From NCBI RefSeq assembly GCF_001625365.1, contig NZ_LJJF01000001.1, positions 2,535,001 through 2,599,000 of the forward strand: DNA of 64,000 bases, in the 5' to 3' direction. The DNA is from Streptomyces sp. MJM8645 (lineage in GTDB: Bacteria > Actinomycetota > Actinomycetes > Streptomycetales > Streptomycetaceae). How positions within the stretch are numbered: position 1 is the first letter of the stretch; each line of letters starts with the position of its first letter. Below the pieces are notes generated by a model, which saw nothing but the letters and a program-made list of their open reading frames with translations, was not told the DNA's origin and made no database searches. Of this stretch, positions 36,553 through 46,227 are shown one piece after another. The translations under genes and the position numbers were made by a program.

Positions 36553-39500
36553 CTACGAACGCGGCTTCTCGCGCATCTCGTAGGTCTCGATGATGTCCTC
36601 GACCTTGATGTCGTTGAACGACCCCAGGGTGACACCGGCCTCGAAGCCCTCGCGGACCTCGGTCGCGTCGTCCTTGAAGCGGCGCAGACCCTCGATGTTG
36701 AGGCTCTCCGCCACGACCTTGCCGTCGCGGATGAGGCGGGCCTTGGCGTTGCGGCGCAGCAGGCCCTCGCGGACGATGACACCCGCGATGTTGCCGAACT
36801 TGGAGGAGCGGAACACCTCGCGGATCTCCGCGGAGCCGAGGCGCACCTCCTCGTACTCGGGCTTGAGCATGCCCTTGAGGGCGTTCTCGATCTCCTCGAT
36901 CGCCTGGTAGATGACCGAGTAGTACCGGACGTCCACGCCTTCCTTGTCGGCCGCGGTACGCGCACGGCCTTCGGCGCGCACGTTGAAGCCGATGATGATG
37001 GCGTCCGAACCCATCGCCAGGTTGACGTCGGACTCGGTGATCGCACCCACACCGCGGTGCAGGATGCGGAGCTCGACCTCCTCGCCCACGTCCAGCTTGA
37101 CGAGGGCGTCCTCAAGGGCCTCGACCGAACCGGAGACGTCACCCTTGATGATGAGGTTGAGCTGCTCGATCTCGCCGGCGGCGATGGCCTTGTCCAGGTC
37201 CTCCAGGGACACCCGGACCCGACGCTGCGCGAAGGCGGCGTTGCGGTCGCGGGCCGAGCGCTTCTCGGCGATCTGACGGGCGGTGCGGTCCTCGTCGACG
37301 ACGATGAAGCTGTCGCCGGCACGGGGCACCGAGGTCAGACCGAGCAGCAGCACCGGGCGGGACGGGCCGGCCTCGGCGAGGCTGTTGCCGTTCTCGTCCA
37401 GCATCGCGCGGACGCGGCCGTAGGCGTCGCCGACCACGATCGAGTCGCCGACGCGGAGGGTACCGCGCTGCACGAGCACGGTCGCCATGGCGCCGCGGCC
37501 CTTGTCGAGGTGGGCCTCGATGGCGATACCCTGCGCGTCCTGCTCGGGGTTGGCCCGCAGGTCGAGCGAGGCGTCCGCGGTGAGGACCACGGCCTCCAGC
37601 AGCTGCTCGATGTTGAGGCCCTGGCGCGCGGAGATGTCGACGAACATGGTGTCGCCGCCGTACTCCTCGGCCACCAGACCGAACTCGGTCAGCTGACCGC
37701 GGACCTTGGTCGGGTCGGCGCCCTCGACGTCGATCTTGTTGACGGCGACCACGATCGGCACACCCGCGGCCTTGGCGTGGTTCAACGCCTCGACCGTCTG
37801 CGGCATGACACCGTCGTTGGCCGCGACCACCAGGATCGCGATGTCGGTGGACTTGGCACCACGGGCACGCATGGCGGAGAACGCCTCGTGACCCGGGGTG
37901 TCGAGGAAGGTGATCGGGCGCTGCTCGCCGTTCACCTCGGTGACGACCTGGTAGGCACCGATGTGCTGGGTGATGCCACCGGCCTCGCCGGCCACCACGT
38001 TGGACTTGCGGATGGCGTCCAGCAGGCGGGTCTTACCGTGGTCGACGTGACCCATGACGGTGACGACCGGCGGGCGCGGGGCCAGCTGGTCCTCGTCGCC
38101 CTCGTTCGCACCGAAGTCGATGTCGAACGACTCCAGCAGCTCGCGGTCCTCGTCGTCGCGGCTGACGATCTCCAGGATGAAGCCCATCTCGCCGGCCAGC
38201 AGCTCGAGGGTCGCGTCGGAGACCGACTGCGTCGCGGTGACCATCTCACCGAGGTTGAACATGACGGAGACGAGCGCGGCCGGGTTGGCGTTGATCTTCT
38301 CCGCGAAGTCCATCAGCGAGGCGCCGCTCGACAGGCGAACGGTCTGGCCGTTGCCGCGAGGCAGCATCACACCGCCGACGGACGGGGCCTGCATGGCCTC
38401 GTACTCCTGGCGCTTCGCCCGCTTCGACTTGCGGCCACGCGCCGGGCGACCGCCCGGGCCACGACCGAAGGCGCCCTGCGTGCCACCACGGGCACCCGGG
38501 CCGCCGGGACGACCACCGAAACCACCGGGACGCGGGCCGAAGCCGCCGCCGCCACCGGGGGCACCGCCACCGGGACGCGGACCGCCGAAGCCGCCGCCAC
38601 CGGCCGGACGCGAGCCCGGACCGGCCGGACGACCCTGGAAGCCCGGACGGGCGCCACCGGCACCCGGACCACCCGGACGGCCACCGGGGCCACCGGGGCC
38701 ACGGCCGCCGGGGCCCGGACGCGGGCCCGGAGCCGGACGCTGCGGCATCATGCCCGGGTTCGGGCGCGGCATGCCGGACGGGGACGGGGCGCCGGGGCGC
38801 GGACCGGCCGGACGCGGCATGCCGTCGGGACGCGGACGGTCGCCACCGGGACGCGGGGCGCCACGGTCAGCGCCGGGAGCACCAGCGGGACGCGGACGGT
38901 CGCCACCGGGACGCGGGGCGCCACGGTCAGCGCCGGGAGCACCAGCGGGACGCGGACGGTCGCCACCGGGACGCGCGGCGCCACGGTCGGCACCGGGAGC
39001 ACCAGCGGGACGCGGACGGTCGCCGCCCGGACGCGGACGGTCGCCACCCGGGGCGCCCTGACCGGCGGGACGCGCACCCGGCGCGCCCTGACGGCGGTCG
39101 CCGGGGCGGGCCATACCGGTCGCGCTGCCCGAGGTGAACGGGTTGTTGCCCGGACGCGGGCCGGCCGGACGCGGACCCGGACGGGCACCGCCGCCGGCGG
39201 GACCGGCCGGACGCGAGGCCTGCGGGGCCTGCGGAGCCTGCGAGGCCTGCGGAGCCTGCGGAGCCTGCGGAGCCTGCGAGGCCTGACGCGGGGTGTCACC
39301 GGCCGGAGCCGGCGAGGAGAACTCGGCCGCGGGAGCGGCCGGGGCCGCCGGAGCAGCGGGACGCGCCGCCGGGCGCGGGCCCGGGGTCGGGCCACCCGCC
39401 GGCTTGGCGGCGGCGGGGGCCGCCGGGGCGGCGGGCGCGGCCTCGGCCGCAGGGGCCGGGGTGGGACGGGGACCAGGGGTCGCGCTGGGGCGCGGACCCG

Positions 39501-39768
39501 GGGTCGGAGCACCCGGCTTGGGTGCACCCGCGGCGGCGGAGCCACCCGCGGGCTGGGGCGCCGCGCTCTTGCGCGGGCCCGGCTTGGCAGCGGAACCACC
39601 ACCGGTGGGGGCCACACCAAGCGCGTCAGTCAGCTTTCGTACGACCGGCGCCTCAATCGTCGAGGACGCCGAACGGACGAACTCACCGAGCTCGGTGAGC
39701 TTGGCCATGACGGCCTTGCTCTCCAAGCCAAGTTCCTTGGCGAGTTCGTAAACCCGGACCTTAGCCAC
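36553..39768 (-). CDS. infB: Translation initiation factor IF-2
   Basis: GTPase that brings initiator tRNA to the 30S subunit. An IF2-N helix domain at residues 1-50, then a disordered Pro/Gly/Ala/Arg-rich region from about 55 to 450, a second IF2-N domain, and the G domain beginning with GHVDHGKT (573-580), [16 protein letters not shown] and NKID, followed by domains II-IV. 1,071 residues, typical of actinobacterial IF-2. The disordered part contains a near-identical 60-bp DNA repeat and a QAP/QAS repeat (see repeat entries). GTG at 39768 with AGGAG upstream. It lies between ylxR and its own strong terminator. Confidence 0.97.
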   Translation of the reverse strand: MAKVRVYELAKELGLESKAVMAKLTELGEFVRSASSTIEAPVVRKLTDALGVAPTGGGSAAKPGPRKSAAPQPAGGSAAAGAPKPGAPTPGPRPSATPGPRPTPAPAAEAAPAAPAAPAAAKPAGGPTPGPRPAARPAAPAAPAAPAAEFSSPAPAGDTPRQASQAPQAPQAPQASQAPQAPQASRPAGPAGGGARPGPRPAGPRPGNNPFTSGSATGMARPGDRRQGAPGARPAGQGAPGGDRPRPGGDRPRPAGAPGADRGAARPGGDRPRPAGAPGADRGAPRPGGDRPRPAGAPGADRGAPRPGGDRPRPDGMPRPAGPRPGAPSPSGMPRPNPGMMPQRPAPGPRPGPGGRGPGGPGGRPGGPGAGGARPGFQGRPAGPGSRPAGGGGFGGPRPGGGAPGGGGGFGPRPGGFGGRPGGPGARGGTQGAFGRGPGGRPARGRKSKRAKRQEYEAMQAPSVGGVMLPRGNGQTVRLSSGASLMDFAEKINANPAALVSVMFNLGEMVTATQSVSDATLELLAGEMGFILEIVSRDDEDRELLESFDIDFGANEGDEDQLAPRPPVVTVMGHVDHGKTRLLDAIRKSNVVAGEAGGITQHIGAYQVVTEVNGEQRPITFLDTPGHEAFSAMRARGAKSTDIAILVVAANDGVMPQTVEALNHAKAAGVPIVVAVNKIDVEGADPTKVRGQLTEFGLVAEEYGGDTMFVDISARQGLNIEQLLEAVVLTADASLDLRANPEQDAQGIAIEAHLDKGRGAMATVLVQRGTLRVGDSIVVGDAYGRVRAMLDENGNSLAEAGPSRPVLLLGLTSVPRAGDSFIVVDEDRTARQIAEKRSARDRNAAFAQRRVRVSLEDLDKAIAAGEIEQLNLIIKGDVSGSVEALEDALVKLDVGEEVELRILHRGVGAITESDVNLAMGSDAIIIGFNVRAEGRARTAADKEGVDVRYYSVIYQAIEEIENALKGMLKPEYEEVRLGSAEIREVFRSSKFGNIAGVIVREGLLRRNAKARLIRDGKVVAESLNIEGLRRFKDDATEVREGFEAGVTLGSFNDIKVEDIIETYEMREKPRS
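38828..39025 (-). repeat. 60-bp tandem repeat inside infB
   Basis: Three successive 60-bp copies, starting near 38828, 38888 and 38948, are identical over 53 bp between the first two and differ at about three positions in the third; a partial fourth follows. They encode [23 protein letters not shown] units in the disordered region of IF-2. High DNA identity suggests recent expansion and probable length variation between strains. Confidence 0.85.
39212..39292 (-). repeat. Short in-frame repeats (Gln-Ala-Pro/Ser) inside infB
   Basis: GCCTGCGRAG units of 9 bp are repeated about eight times and encode the run [19 protein letters not shown] of the IF-2 linker. Confidence 0.75.
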
Positions 39769-39833
39769 TTCACTCCTGTCTATGAGTCCGGGGTGTCTCG
39801 TCCGCCGGACCGTCGCTACTTCATGGGCGTACC

Positions 39834-39877
39834 CATCGCGTACTCATCGCGTACTCATCGAGAGCTCATCGCAATCT
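39834..39877 (-). repeat. Four 11-bp tandem repeats in the infB upstream region
   Basis: CATCGCGTACT is repeated exactly at 39834-39844 and 39845-39855, then as CATCGAGAGCT and CATCGCAATCT up to 39877. They lie 66-109 bp upstream of the infB start. The 11-bp period equals one DNA helical turn, which would put bound proteins on one face; alternatively they form part of the leader RNA. Confidence 0.6.
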
Positions 39878-39960
39878 CGACCTACTTCCACATCGCGAGG
39901 TACCTGACTGGTGGCACGGCACGCGGCTGCCCGCGAACCGTGCTTGTTGCGGTGGTTCTC

Positions 39961-39979
39961 CCGCCGCACTGAGCGGCGG
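39961..39979 (-). terminator. Small hairpin after ylxR
   Basis: A 7-bp stem (CCGCCGC/GCGGCGG) with loop ACTGA lies 39 nt past the ylxR stop. It may weakly terminate the rimP-nusA-ylxR transcript. Confidence 0.4.
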
Positions 39980-40017
39980 CCGTAGCGGGTGTCGCCCCAC
40001 CGGGCGGCCTGATGGAC

Positions 40018-40317
40018 TCAGGGCGCCGGGGTGTCGACGGTCCGCTCCCCGATGAACTCGCGGAGCCGCTCCGTGTCGAGCGTCCCCTGGAGGCGGAAGG
40101 CCCGGGGAAACGCCCGACGGCGGACCGCGAGGTCGAGGCAGGCCGGATCGGGGTGCAGGTGAGCGCCCCGGCCCGGCAGTGCACCACGGGGATCAGGGAC
40201 GCAGACGCCCTCGACCGCCGTGACACGCAACAGCTGGTGCTTGGCCGCTCGCTTGCGGCAGCCCACGCAGGTGCGTTCCGGGCGTGCTCGGACGTGCGTC
40301 CGGCCAGACGAAGGCAA
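40018..40317 (-). CDS. YlxR-family (DUF448) RNA-binding protein
   Basis: 99 residues with the family signature PERTCVGCRKRA and later VPDPRGALPGRGAHLHPDPACLDLAVRRRAFPRAF. YlxR is thought to bind RNA and is encoded between nusA and infB in most Gram-positive genomes, as here. No ATG or GTG fits; the TTG at 40317 has GGAGG 7 nt upstream and is the likely start. Exact function is unresolved, with links to RNase P and ribosome assembly reported for relatives. Confidence 0.85.
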   Translation of the reverse strand: MPSSGRTHVRARPERTCVGCRKRAAKHQLLRVTAVEGVCVPDPRGALPGRGAHLHPDPACLDLAVRRRAFPRAFRLQGTLDTERLREFIGERTVDTPAP

Positions 40318-40411
40318 GTCTACCCCTCCGAAGGGACATGGCGCCGCCCCACCGATCCCGGGCGGAACGACGGGGGGCTTTGGCAGGGCGAACGACCGGT
40401 CAGCGCCGCAC

Positions 40412-41422
40412 TCAGCGGTCGGTGTCCCGACCGCCGTCCTCGGGCTGGCCCTCGGTGTCCGGACGGATGTCGATCCGCCAGCCGGTGAGGCGGGCGGCGA
40501 GGCGGGCGTTCTGCCCCTCCTTGCCGATCGCCAGCGACAGCTGGTAGTCCGGCACGATCACCCGGGCGGAACGCTGGGCCAGGTCGACGATCTCCACGCT
40601 GGTCACCCGTGCGGGGGACAGCGCCGCGGCGACCATCTCCCGGGGGTCCTCCGACCAGTCGACGATGTCGATCTTCTCGCCGTGCAGCTCGCCCATCACC
40701 GCGCGCACCCGGCTGCCCATCGGGCCGATGCAGGCGCCCTTGGCGTTCAGCCCGGCCCGGCGCGACCAGACCGCGATCTTGGTGCGGTGGCCGGCCTCAC
40801 GGGCGATCGCCGCGATCTCCACGCTGCCGTCCGCGATCTCCGGGACCTCCAGCGCGAACAGCTTCTTCACCAGGCTCGGGTGCGTCCGCGACAGCGTTAC
40901 CGAGGCCCCGCGCACACCGCGGCGCACCGCCACGACGTAGCACTTCAGCCGGGTGCCGTGCCGGTAGTCCTCGCCCGGGACCTGCTCCTGCGGCGGCAGG
41001 ATGGCCTCCAGCTTGCCGATGTCGACCAGCACGTTCTTCGGGTCGTTGCCCTGCTGGACGACACCGGTGACGATGTCGCCCTCCTTGCCCGCGTACTCAC
41101 CGAAGGTCTGGTCGTCGGCGGCGTCGCGCAGACGCTGCATCATCACCTGGATGCCGATGCTGGACGCGATCCGGCCGAAGCCGTTCGGGGTGTCGTCGAA
41201 CTCCTTGGGCTCGACGCCCTCGTCCAGCTCGGCCGGGTCCTCCGTCGCCCACACGGTGACGTGGCCGGACTTGCGGTCCAGGTGCACCCGGGCGCGGCGG
41301 CGCGAGCCCTCGGTGCGGTGGTACGCGGTGAGGAGGGCGGACTCGATGGACTCGACCAGCAGGTCGAAGGGGATGTTCTTCTCGTTGACCAGCGTGCGCA
41401 GGGCACTCATGTCGATGTCCAC
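40412..41422 (-). CDS. nusA: Transcription termination/antitermination factor NusA
   Basis: Binds RNA polymerase and nascent RNA, acting in pausing, termination and rRNA antitermination. 336 residues: amino-terminal RNAP-binding domain (1-125, beginning [20 protein letters not shown]), S1 domain (about 130-200), two KH domains (about 205-320, with [22 protein letters not shown] and [21 protein letters not shown]). The carboxyl acidic repeats of E. coli NusA are absent, as usual in actinobacteria. GTG at 41422. It is 58 nt downstream of rimP and 94 nt upstream of ylxR. Confidence 0.96.
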   Translation of the reverse strand: MDIDMSALRTLVNEKNIPFDLLVESIESALLTAYHRTEGSRRRARVHLDRKSGHVTVWATEDPAELDEGVEPKEFDDTPNGFGRIASSIGIQVMMQRLRDAADDQTFGEYAGKEGDIVTGVVQQGNDPKNVLVDIGKLEAILPPQEQVPGEDYRHGTRLKCYVVAVRRGVRGASVTLSRTHPSLVKKLFALEVPEIADGSVEIAAIAREAGHRTKIAVWSRRAGLNAKGACIGPMGSRVRAVMGELHGEKIDIVDWSEDPREMVAAALSPARVTSVEIVDLAQRSARVIVPDYQLSLAIGKEGQNARLAARLTGWRIDIRPDTEGQPEDGGRDTDR

Positions 41423-41479
41423 GGCTACGCCTCCTCGTCTTTTTTCGTCACGTTCGTCATGGTCCGGGCGGTGCGCAGG

Positions 41480-42034
41480 TCACAGCGCACCGTCGTCCCC
41501 CTCCTCGGAGGCGTCGTCGTCCGCGTAGTCCGCGGCCTCGTCGAGGAGCTTGTCGTCCTTGCGGTTGAACTCGACCTGCACGCGCGCCCGATCCACCTCG
41601 GCGTACGCCAGCCGGCGCTCCTTCGGACGGCCACGGCCCTTCACCGGCTGCACCTCGACCAGCGCGCCGTCCTCGTCCGCCTCCAGCACCCGGGCGACGA
41701 TCTCCCCGCCGTCGACCAGGTGGATCTTGGCCAGTCGGCCCTCCGCGCGACGCCAGTGCCGGGGCAGGTCCAGCGAGCGCTCAGCGCCCGGCGAACCGAC
41801 CTCCAGCAGGTAGGGCTCGTCGCCCAGCAGGTCCGACTCGTCCAGAGCCTCACCGACCACCCGGCTGAACTCGGCGATGGCGTCCATGTCCACGCCGCCG
41901 TCGGTGTCGACGTCGATCTGCACCTGGCGGCGGCTGCCGGCCTTGGTGACCTTGACGTCCTCCAGGTCCAGACCGGCCTGCACGGCCAGCGGCTCCAGCA
42001 ACGCGCGCAGCCGGTCGGTGTGGGTGGTGCTCAT
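41480..42034 (-). CDS. rimP: Ribosome maturation factor RimP
   Basis: 30S assembly factor. The amino domain shows the pattern LRALLEPLAVQAGLDLEDVKVTKAGSRRQVQIDVD and DGGVDMDAIAEFSRVVGEALDESD, followed by YLLEVGSPGAERSLDLPRHW, the family core. 184 residues with an acidic tail. The ATG at 42034 has GAGGAG 9 nt upstream. It heads the rimP-nusA-ylxR-infB order conserved through Gram-positive bacteria and is divergent from the ferritin-like lipoprotein gene. Confidence 0.94.
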   Translation of the reverse strand: MSTTHTDRLRALLEPLAVQAGLDLEDVKVTKAGSRRQVQIDVDTDGGVDMDAIAEFSRVVGEALDESDLLGDEPYLLEVGSPGAERSLDLPRHWRRAEGRLAKIHLVDGGEIVARVLEADEDGALVEVQPVKGRGRPKERRLAYAEVDRARVQVEFNRKDDKLLDEAADYADDDASEEGDDGAL

Positions 42035-42339
42035 CCGGGTGGACTCCTCGGCCGCGTCTGCTGTTGTCAGAAGGTCGCTCCGCGCCCTCCGGCGCCGGTC
42101 CGGCGCACACCGGGTCACGGCAGCTCGGCCCAAAGCCTAGCCGGTGAAGCCGCGAACCACCGATTCCGGACCACCCCCGACCGGGCGCACGCCACCCACT
42201 GCGAGCAAGCTCACACCCGCTCCCGGGGCGTCCCAAGATCCGAATCCCCGCCCGGAATCGTGGGGATTCTGTAATCATTCACGCCTACGAAGGGCAGGCG
42301 GGGAGGCCGCCCTCCCGCACACGCCCCGGAGTGACACCC
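42035..42339. promoter_or_regulatory. Divergent rimP / ferritin-like gene promoter region
   Basis: These 305 bp hold no gene. An 8-bp inverted repeat GAATCCCC/GGGGATTC at 42242-42249 and 42262-42269 lies next to a TGTAATCATTC stretch that is the only A+T-rich part, about 70 bp upstream of the lipoprotein start. One or more promoters are expected here, but hexamers could not be fixed. Confidence 0.35.
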
Positions 42340-43431
42340 ATGCAGCCGCCCAGCCGACGCACGCTCCTGGCTCTCGGGCTGCTCGCCCTCACCACCCTCA
42401 CCGCCTGCACCGGCTCCCACGGCGGCGACGACGCCGCGCCCGGCAACCGCGGCCCGCTGCCGAACCCGGACGAACCGGTCATCCTGCGCTCCGTCGCCGC
42501 CACCGACACCCTGCTGGCCGGCTACGACGCCCTGCTCGCAGGCCCGGGCGGCGCCCAGGCCGCCGTGCTGCAGCCGCTCCGGGCCGAGGTGGCCCAGCAC
42601 CGCGCCGCCCTCGCCTACGGGCTGCCGGCCGCCTCGATCCCCCCGGCGCCCCCGGCCACGCCCTCCACCACGCCTCCCACCGCGCCCTCGACCAGCCCGA
42701 GCGGGACACCGAGCGGAACGCCGGTCGGCACCCCCGCCGCGCTCGCCGCACTCGAACGGCAGACCGCCCAGACCCGCCTCGCCGACCTGGCCGCAGCCCG
42801 ACCGCCGCTGGCCCGGCTGCTCGCCTCGGTCGCCGCCTCCGACGTGCTGCACGCCGTCGCCCTCGGCGACACCACCCCGCTGGTCGCCCCGCCCCCGGCC
42901 GCCACCCCCACCGAGGCGCCGACCGCGCCCCCGAGCGACCAGCCCACCGGCTCCCCCTCCGCCGGCCCGTCGGCCGACCCCGCCGCCACCGCAGCGGTCA
43001 CCGCCCTCCAGGGCGCCCTCGGCGCCGAACACGCCGCCGTCTACGGCTACGGCGTGGTCGGCGCCCGGCTCCCCGAGGACCAGCAGCGCACCGACGCCCG
43101 CACCGCCTACGCCGCCCACGAGGCCCGGCGGGACGCCTGGCAACGGCTGATCGGCTCCCTCGGCGCCACCCCGGCCGCCGCGGCCGCCGGCTACCAGCTC
43201 CCGTTCGCCGTCACCGACGCGGCCGGCGCCACCAAGCTCGCCGCCCACCTCGAAACCCGGCTCACCACCGTCTACGCCGACCTGGTCGCCGCCGTCCCCG
43301 GCCCCCAGCGGGGCGCCGCCGCCGACGCCCTGCGCGACGGCGCCCTGCGCGCCCACCGCTGGGGCGCGGCCGACCCCGCCTTCCCCGGCATCCCCGAGCC
43401 CCTCCCCACCCCCACGGCCACCACCCCCTAG
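42340..43431 (+). CDS. Ferritin-like domain lipoprotein (DUF4439 type)
   Basis: 363 residues. Signal peptide with lipobox LTAC gives a lipidated cysteine at residue 23. Two four-helix segments, about 50-100 and 130-165 then 210-350, are separated by Thr/Pro/Ser-rich linkers (residues 103-130 and 180-205). The carboxyl part (ALGAEHAAVYGYGVVGARL, YAAHEARRDAWQRLI) matches the ferritin-like DUF4439 domain. From memory a similar gene stands beside rimP in Streptomyces. Role unknown; metal binding is suggested only by the fold. ATG at 42340 (GGAG 8 nt before) preferred over GTG at 42331. Its TAG stop is part of a CTAG target duplicated by a MITE. Confidence 0.8.
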   Translation: MQPPSRRTLLALGLLALTTLTACTGSHGGDDAAPGNRGPLPNPDEPVILRSVAATDTLLAGYDALLAGPGGAQAAVLQPLRAEVAQHRAALAYGLPAASIPPAPPATPSTTPPTAPSTSPSGTPSGTPVGTPAALAALERQTAQTRLADLAAARPPLARLLASVAASDVLHAVALGDTTPLVAPPPAATPTEAPTAPPSDQPTGSPSAGPSADPAATAAVTALQGALGAEHAAVYGYGVVGARLPEDQQRTDARTAYAAHEARRDAWQRLIGSLGATPAAAAAGYQLPFAVTDAAGATKLAAHLETRLTTVYADLVAAVPGPQRGAAADALRDGALRAHRWGAADPAFPGIPEPLPTPTATTP

Positions 43432-43630
43432 GGCGTGTCTTCGAACCCCCGTCGTCCGCCCGGAGGGCGGGCGTGGCGGCGTTGGGGTGCGTGCATCGCA
43501 AGGCGGAGGAGGGAGTCCATGCGGTGGGGGCACCTCCCGGCCGAAGGCTGGGGGCCATCGGCGACTGACGACAACGCGGCGAGGTGCGTGCCCCGGCGTC
43601 GGCGCGCAGGCGGGGGTTTGAAGACACGCC
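43432..43630. mobile_element. 199-bp MITE-like element with CTAG target duplication
   Basis: Terminal inverted repeats of 20 bp (43432-43451 and 43611-43630) match at 19 of 20 positions and begin GGCGTGTCTTC. They are bracketed by CTAG at 43428-43431 and 43631-43634. CTAG is rare in this DNA and is the target type of IS5-family elements. The interior has no open frame of a transposase. It therefore looks like a non-autonomous element mobilised by an IS5-like transposase encoded elsewhere. It begins directly after the ferritin-like gene stop codon and ends 91 bp before the kinase gene. Confidence 0.75.
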
Positions 43631-43721
43631 CTAGGGCCCGCGGCGCTGACCTGCGGTTTCCCGTTCATGGCCGACAATGGACGGGTAACACCAACGGGGG
43701 AGCGTCAACCGGAAGGTCGGC

Positions 43722-44645
43722 ATGTCGGGAGCAGCACCGCAGATCACCGTCCCCGCCTGGCTGGCGCGCGGCGTCGCGGCGAGCGAGGGCGAACCGGGCC
43801 GGCAGTGGCTGGCCGGGCTGCCCGCGCGGGTGGCCGCCCACCTGGCGCGCTGGGACCTCACCCTGGAGCGGGTGCTCGACCCCGGCGGCAGCCTGAGCCT
43901 GGTCGCCTACGTCCACCGCGACGACCTCTCCCCCGCCGTCCTCAAGACCGGCCTGCGGACCCCCGAGACCGCGCTGGAGCACGCGGCGCTCACCCACTGG
44001 GCCGGGCGCGGAGCCGTCCTGCTGCTGGACGCGGACCCCGCCGAGGGCGTCCTGCTGCTGGAGCGGCTGCACGGGGACATCCCGCTGCGCTCGCTCGCCG
44101 AGGCGAAGGCGATGCTGGAGGCGACCAGCCTGCTGCACCGGCTCTGGACCGCCCTGCCCGAGGACCACCCGTTCCCGACCCTCGCGGCCCGGACCGCCGA
44201 CACCGCGGAACGGCTGCGCGGGCACCGCGCCCTGCCCGGCGCAGCCGAGGCCGAGCCCCTGATCGCCGAGGCCCTGGACACGGCCGACGGCCTGGCCGGC
44301 TCCGCCGCCGAGACCCTCCTGCTCCACGGGGACTTCCACCACGGCAACGTGCTCGCCGCCGACCGGGCGCCCTGGCTGGCGATCGACCCGCGCCCGCTGG
44401 CCGGCGAGCGCGCCTTCGACCTGGCCCGGCTGGCGCTGGACCGGGCGGACACCCTGGTCGGCTCCCCCGGCGTGGCCGCGGCCGTCCGCCGCCGGCTGCA
44501 CCAGCTCGCGGACGCGCTGGAGGTGGACCGGGAACGGCTGCGCGGCTGGACGCTGTTCCGGGCCGTCGACCTCGCCCTGCGGGCCCTGGCGGCCGGCCGC
44601 CGGGAGGACGCCGAGCTCTACCTGGAGTTCGCCGGGGCGCTGTAG
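43722..44645 (+). CDS. APH_6_hur-type phosphotransferase (streptomycin/hydroxyurea kinase family)
   Basis: 307 residues of the aminoglycoside 6-phosphotransferase/hydroxyurea kinase family. The catalytic loop is LLHGDFHHGNVLAADR near residues 205-220 and the metal-binding segment WLAIDPRPLAGERAFDLARL follows; the amino lobe has LVAYVHRDDLSPAVLKTG. In antibiotic producers such kinases can confer resistance, but conserved orthologues in this genomic position suggest a housekeeping or unknown substrate. ATG at 43722 with GGAAGG upstream. It is convergent with a GNAT gene, 20 bp away. Confidence 0.85.
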   Translation: MSGAAPQITVPAWLARGVAASEGEPGRQWLAGLPARVAAHLARWDLTLERVLDPGGSLSLVAYVHRDDLSPAVLKTGLRTPETALEHAALTHWAGRGAVLLLDADPAEGVLLLERLHGDIPLRSLAEAKAMLEATSLLHRLWTALPEDHPFPTLAARTADTAERLRGHRALPGAAEAEPLIAEALDTADGLAGSAAETLLLHGDFHHGNVLAADRAPWLAIDPRPLAGERAFDLARLALDRADTLVGSPGVAAAVRRRLHQLADALEVDRERLRGWTLFRAVDLALRALAAGRREDAELYLEFAGAL

Positions 44646-44665
44646 CGCGAGCCCCGTGGCACGCC

Positions 44666-45217
44666 CTACGCCTCGCCCGGCCCGCGCAGCGGGAGCCGGG
44701 CCCCCATCACCGCGTACAGCCGGTCCGTGGCGGGAAAGCGCACCGCACGGGCGAGGTCCTGGTAGCCGAGTGCCCGGTAGAGCCGCCGGGCGGGGGTCTC
44801 CGCGTCGATCGCGGAGAGGATGCTGCGCTCCAGCCCGGAGCGCTCGCAGAGGGTGCGGATCAGCCGGGAGCCGACGCCCTGGCCCTGGTACTCGGGCAGC
44901 ACGTGCAGCTCGGTGACGGCGAACACGTCGTCCAGCCAGGCGTCGTGGCCGCGCGCGTCCAGGTAGGGCTCGATCACCGTGCTCCACCAGTGGTCGCGCT
45001 GGTTGGGCATCCCGTAGCCGAAGCCGACCAGCCGACCGCCGCTCATCGCGCCGAGCGCGATCACCCCGGGCTGGTGGGCGTGCCGGCCGACGATGTGCAG
45101 CCGGACGGCGACCTCCTCGGCCGTCAGGCCGAACGCCACCGCCTGGACCTCCAGCGCCTGCGGCGCCCAGGCCGCAAGGTCGATGGCCTCGATCGTCACC
45201 CCGGTCAGCTGATCCAT
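44666..45217 (-). CDS. GNAT family N-acetyltransferase
   Basis: 183 residues. The acetyl-CoA binding segment VTELHVLPEYQGQGVGSRLIRTLCE (near 112-136) is the GNAT motif A, followed by a beta5-alpha4 end ETPARRLYRALGYQDLARAVRF. No substrate can be assigned. ATG at 45217. It is 70 nt downstream of another GNAT gene on the same strand. Confidence 0.85.
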   Translation of the reverse strand: MDQLTGVTIEAIDLAAWAPQALEVQAVAFGLTAEEVAVRLHIVGRHAHQPGVIALGAMSGGRLVGFGYGMPNQRDHWWSTVIEPYLDARGHDAWLDDVFAVTELHVLPEYQGQGVGSRLIRTLCERSGLERSILSAIDAETPARRLYRALGYQDLARAVRFPATDRLYAVMGARLPLRGPGEA

Positions 45218-45287
45218 GCCTCGGACGTTACTACCCGTGGGCCGCCGGCGCGGGCGAAGATCGGAACCGAACTCCCGGGGGGCGGGC

Positions 45288-46181
45288 TCAGAACAGCACG
45301 CTCATGAACGCGCCGACCTCGCGGAAGCCGACCCGCCGGTAGGCGGCCCGGGCCCGCAGGTTGAAGTCGTTGACGTAGAGCGAGACCACCGGGGCGATCT
45401 CGCGCAGCGCGAGGTCGAGGACGGCGGCCATGCCGGTCTCGGAGAGGCCCCGGCCCCGGTACCCGGGGGCGACCCAGACGCCCTGGACCTGGCAGGCGCC
45501 CTCGGTGACGGCGCCGATCTCGGCCTTGAAGACGACCTCGCCGTCCTCGGTGAAACGCGCGAACGACCGCCCGGCGGACACGAGTTCGGCGACCCGGGCC
45601 TGGTAGAGCAGGCCGCCGTCGCCGGCCAGCGGGGAGACCCCGACCTCCTCGGTGAACATCGCCACGCAGGCGGGCATCAGCGCGTCGATCTCCTCCCGCC
45701 GCACCTGCCGCACCAGCGGGTCCGGCGCGATCTCGGCGGAGGGCACGGCGGTGGCCAACAGCGGCTGGTGGGCGCGGACTTCGCGGGCCGGGCCCCAACT
45801 ACGTTCCAGCAGCGCCCAGAAGGCGGCGGTGGCCCCGGCCGGGCCGACGATCGAGGAGCAGCGGCGGCCCTGCCGGCGGGCCCGCTCGGCGAAGGCCGCG
45901 ACGGCCTCCGGCCCGGCGTCTACCAGGACGAGGTTGGCCCCGGCGTAGCAGAGCGCGGCGAGGGCGCCGTCCCCGTCGTACCAGCCCCACATCTCGCCGC
46001 CGAGCCGCCAGGGGTCCAGGCCGACGGCCTCGACCCGGGTGGCGACGAAGGAGTTGGCGACCGGGTCGCGGTGGAGGATCTCCAAGGCGTCCGCGAGGTC
46101 GGGGGGCTCCAGCACGCGGGTGGTGGCCAGGGCGCGGGCGGCCTGGAACGAGCCGGGGAGCATCACACCTCGATCGAGCAT
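45288..46181 (-). CDS. GNAT acetyltransferase with amino-terminal DUF4081 domain
   Basis: 297 residues. The first half (PDLADALEILHRDPVANSFVATRVEAVGLDPWRLGGEMWGWY) is the DUF4081 domain of actinobacteria; the second half is a GNAT fold with the acetyl-CoA loop VWVAPGYRGRGLSETGM near 238-254 and the end LYVNDFNLRARAAYRRVGFREVG. It is highly conserved beside the MEP-pathway genes in Streptomyces, though the substrate is unknown. ATG at 46181 is the first of two possible starts; the first 20 residues are less conserved. ispG lies upstream on the same strand. Confidence 0.88.
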   Translation of the reverse strand: MLDRGVMLPGSFQAARALATTRVLEPPDLADALEILHRDPVANSFVATRVEAVGLDPWRLGGEMWGWYDGDGALAALCYAGANLVLVDAGPEAVAAFAERARRQGRRCSSIVGPAGATAAFWALLERSWGPAREVRAHQPLLATAVPSAEIAPDPLVRQVRREEIDALMPACVAMFTEEVGVSPLAGDGGLLYQARVAELVSAGRSFARFTEDGEVVFKAEIGAVTEGACQVQGVWVAPGYRGRGLSETGMAAVLDLALREIAPVVSLYVNDFNLRARAAYRRVGFREVGAFMSVLF

Positions 46182-46227
46182 CGAGACAGCACCTCACTGA
46201 GACGAATCTGGCCGCACCCTACTCCGT

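Noticed and set aside
38828..39025. Regular 60-bp repeats considered as a CRISPR array
   Set aside because: Repeats are contiguous without unique spacers and are in frame inside infB.
42331..42339. GTG start for the ferritin-like lipoprotein at 42331
   Set aside because: The ATG at 42340 has better ribosome-site spacing and a normal lipoprotein signal peptide; the difference is only three residues.
43432..43630. The inverted-repeat element considered as an ordinary terminator
   Set aside because: The arms are 159 bp apart and flanked by CTAG duplicates, which fits a transposable element and not a transcription hairpin.
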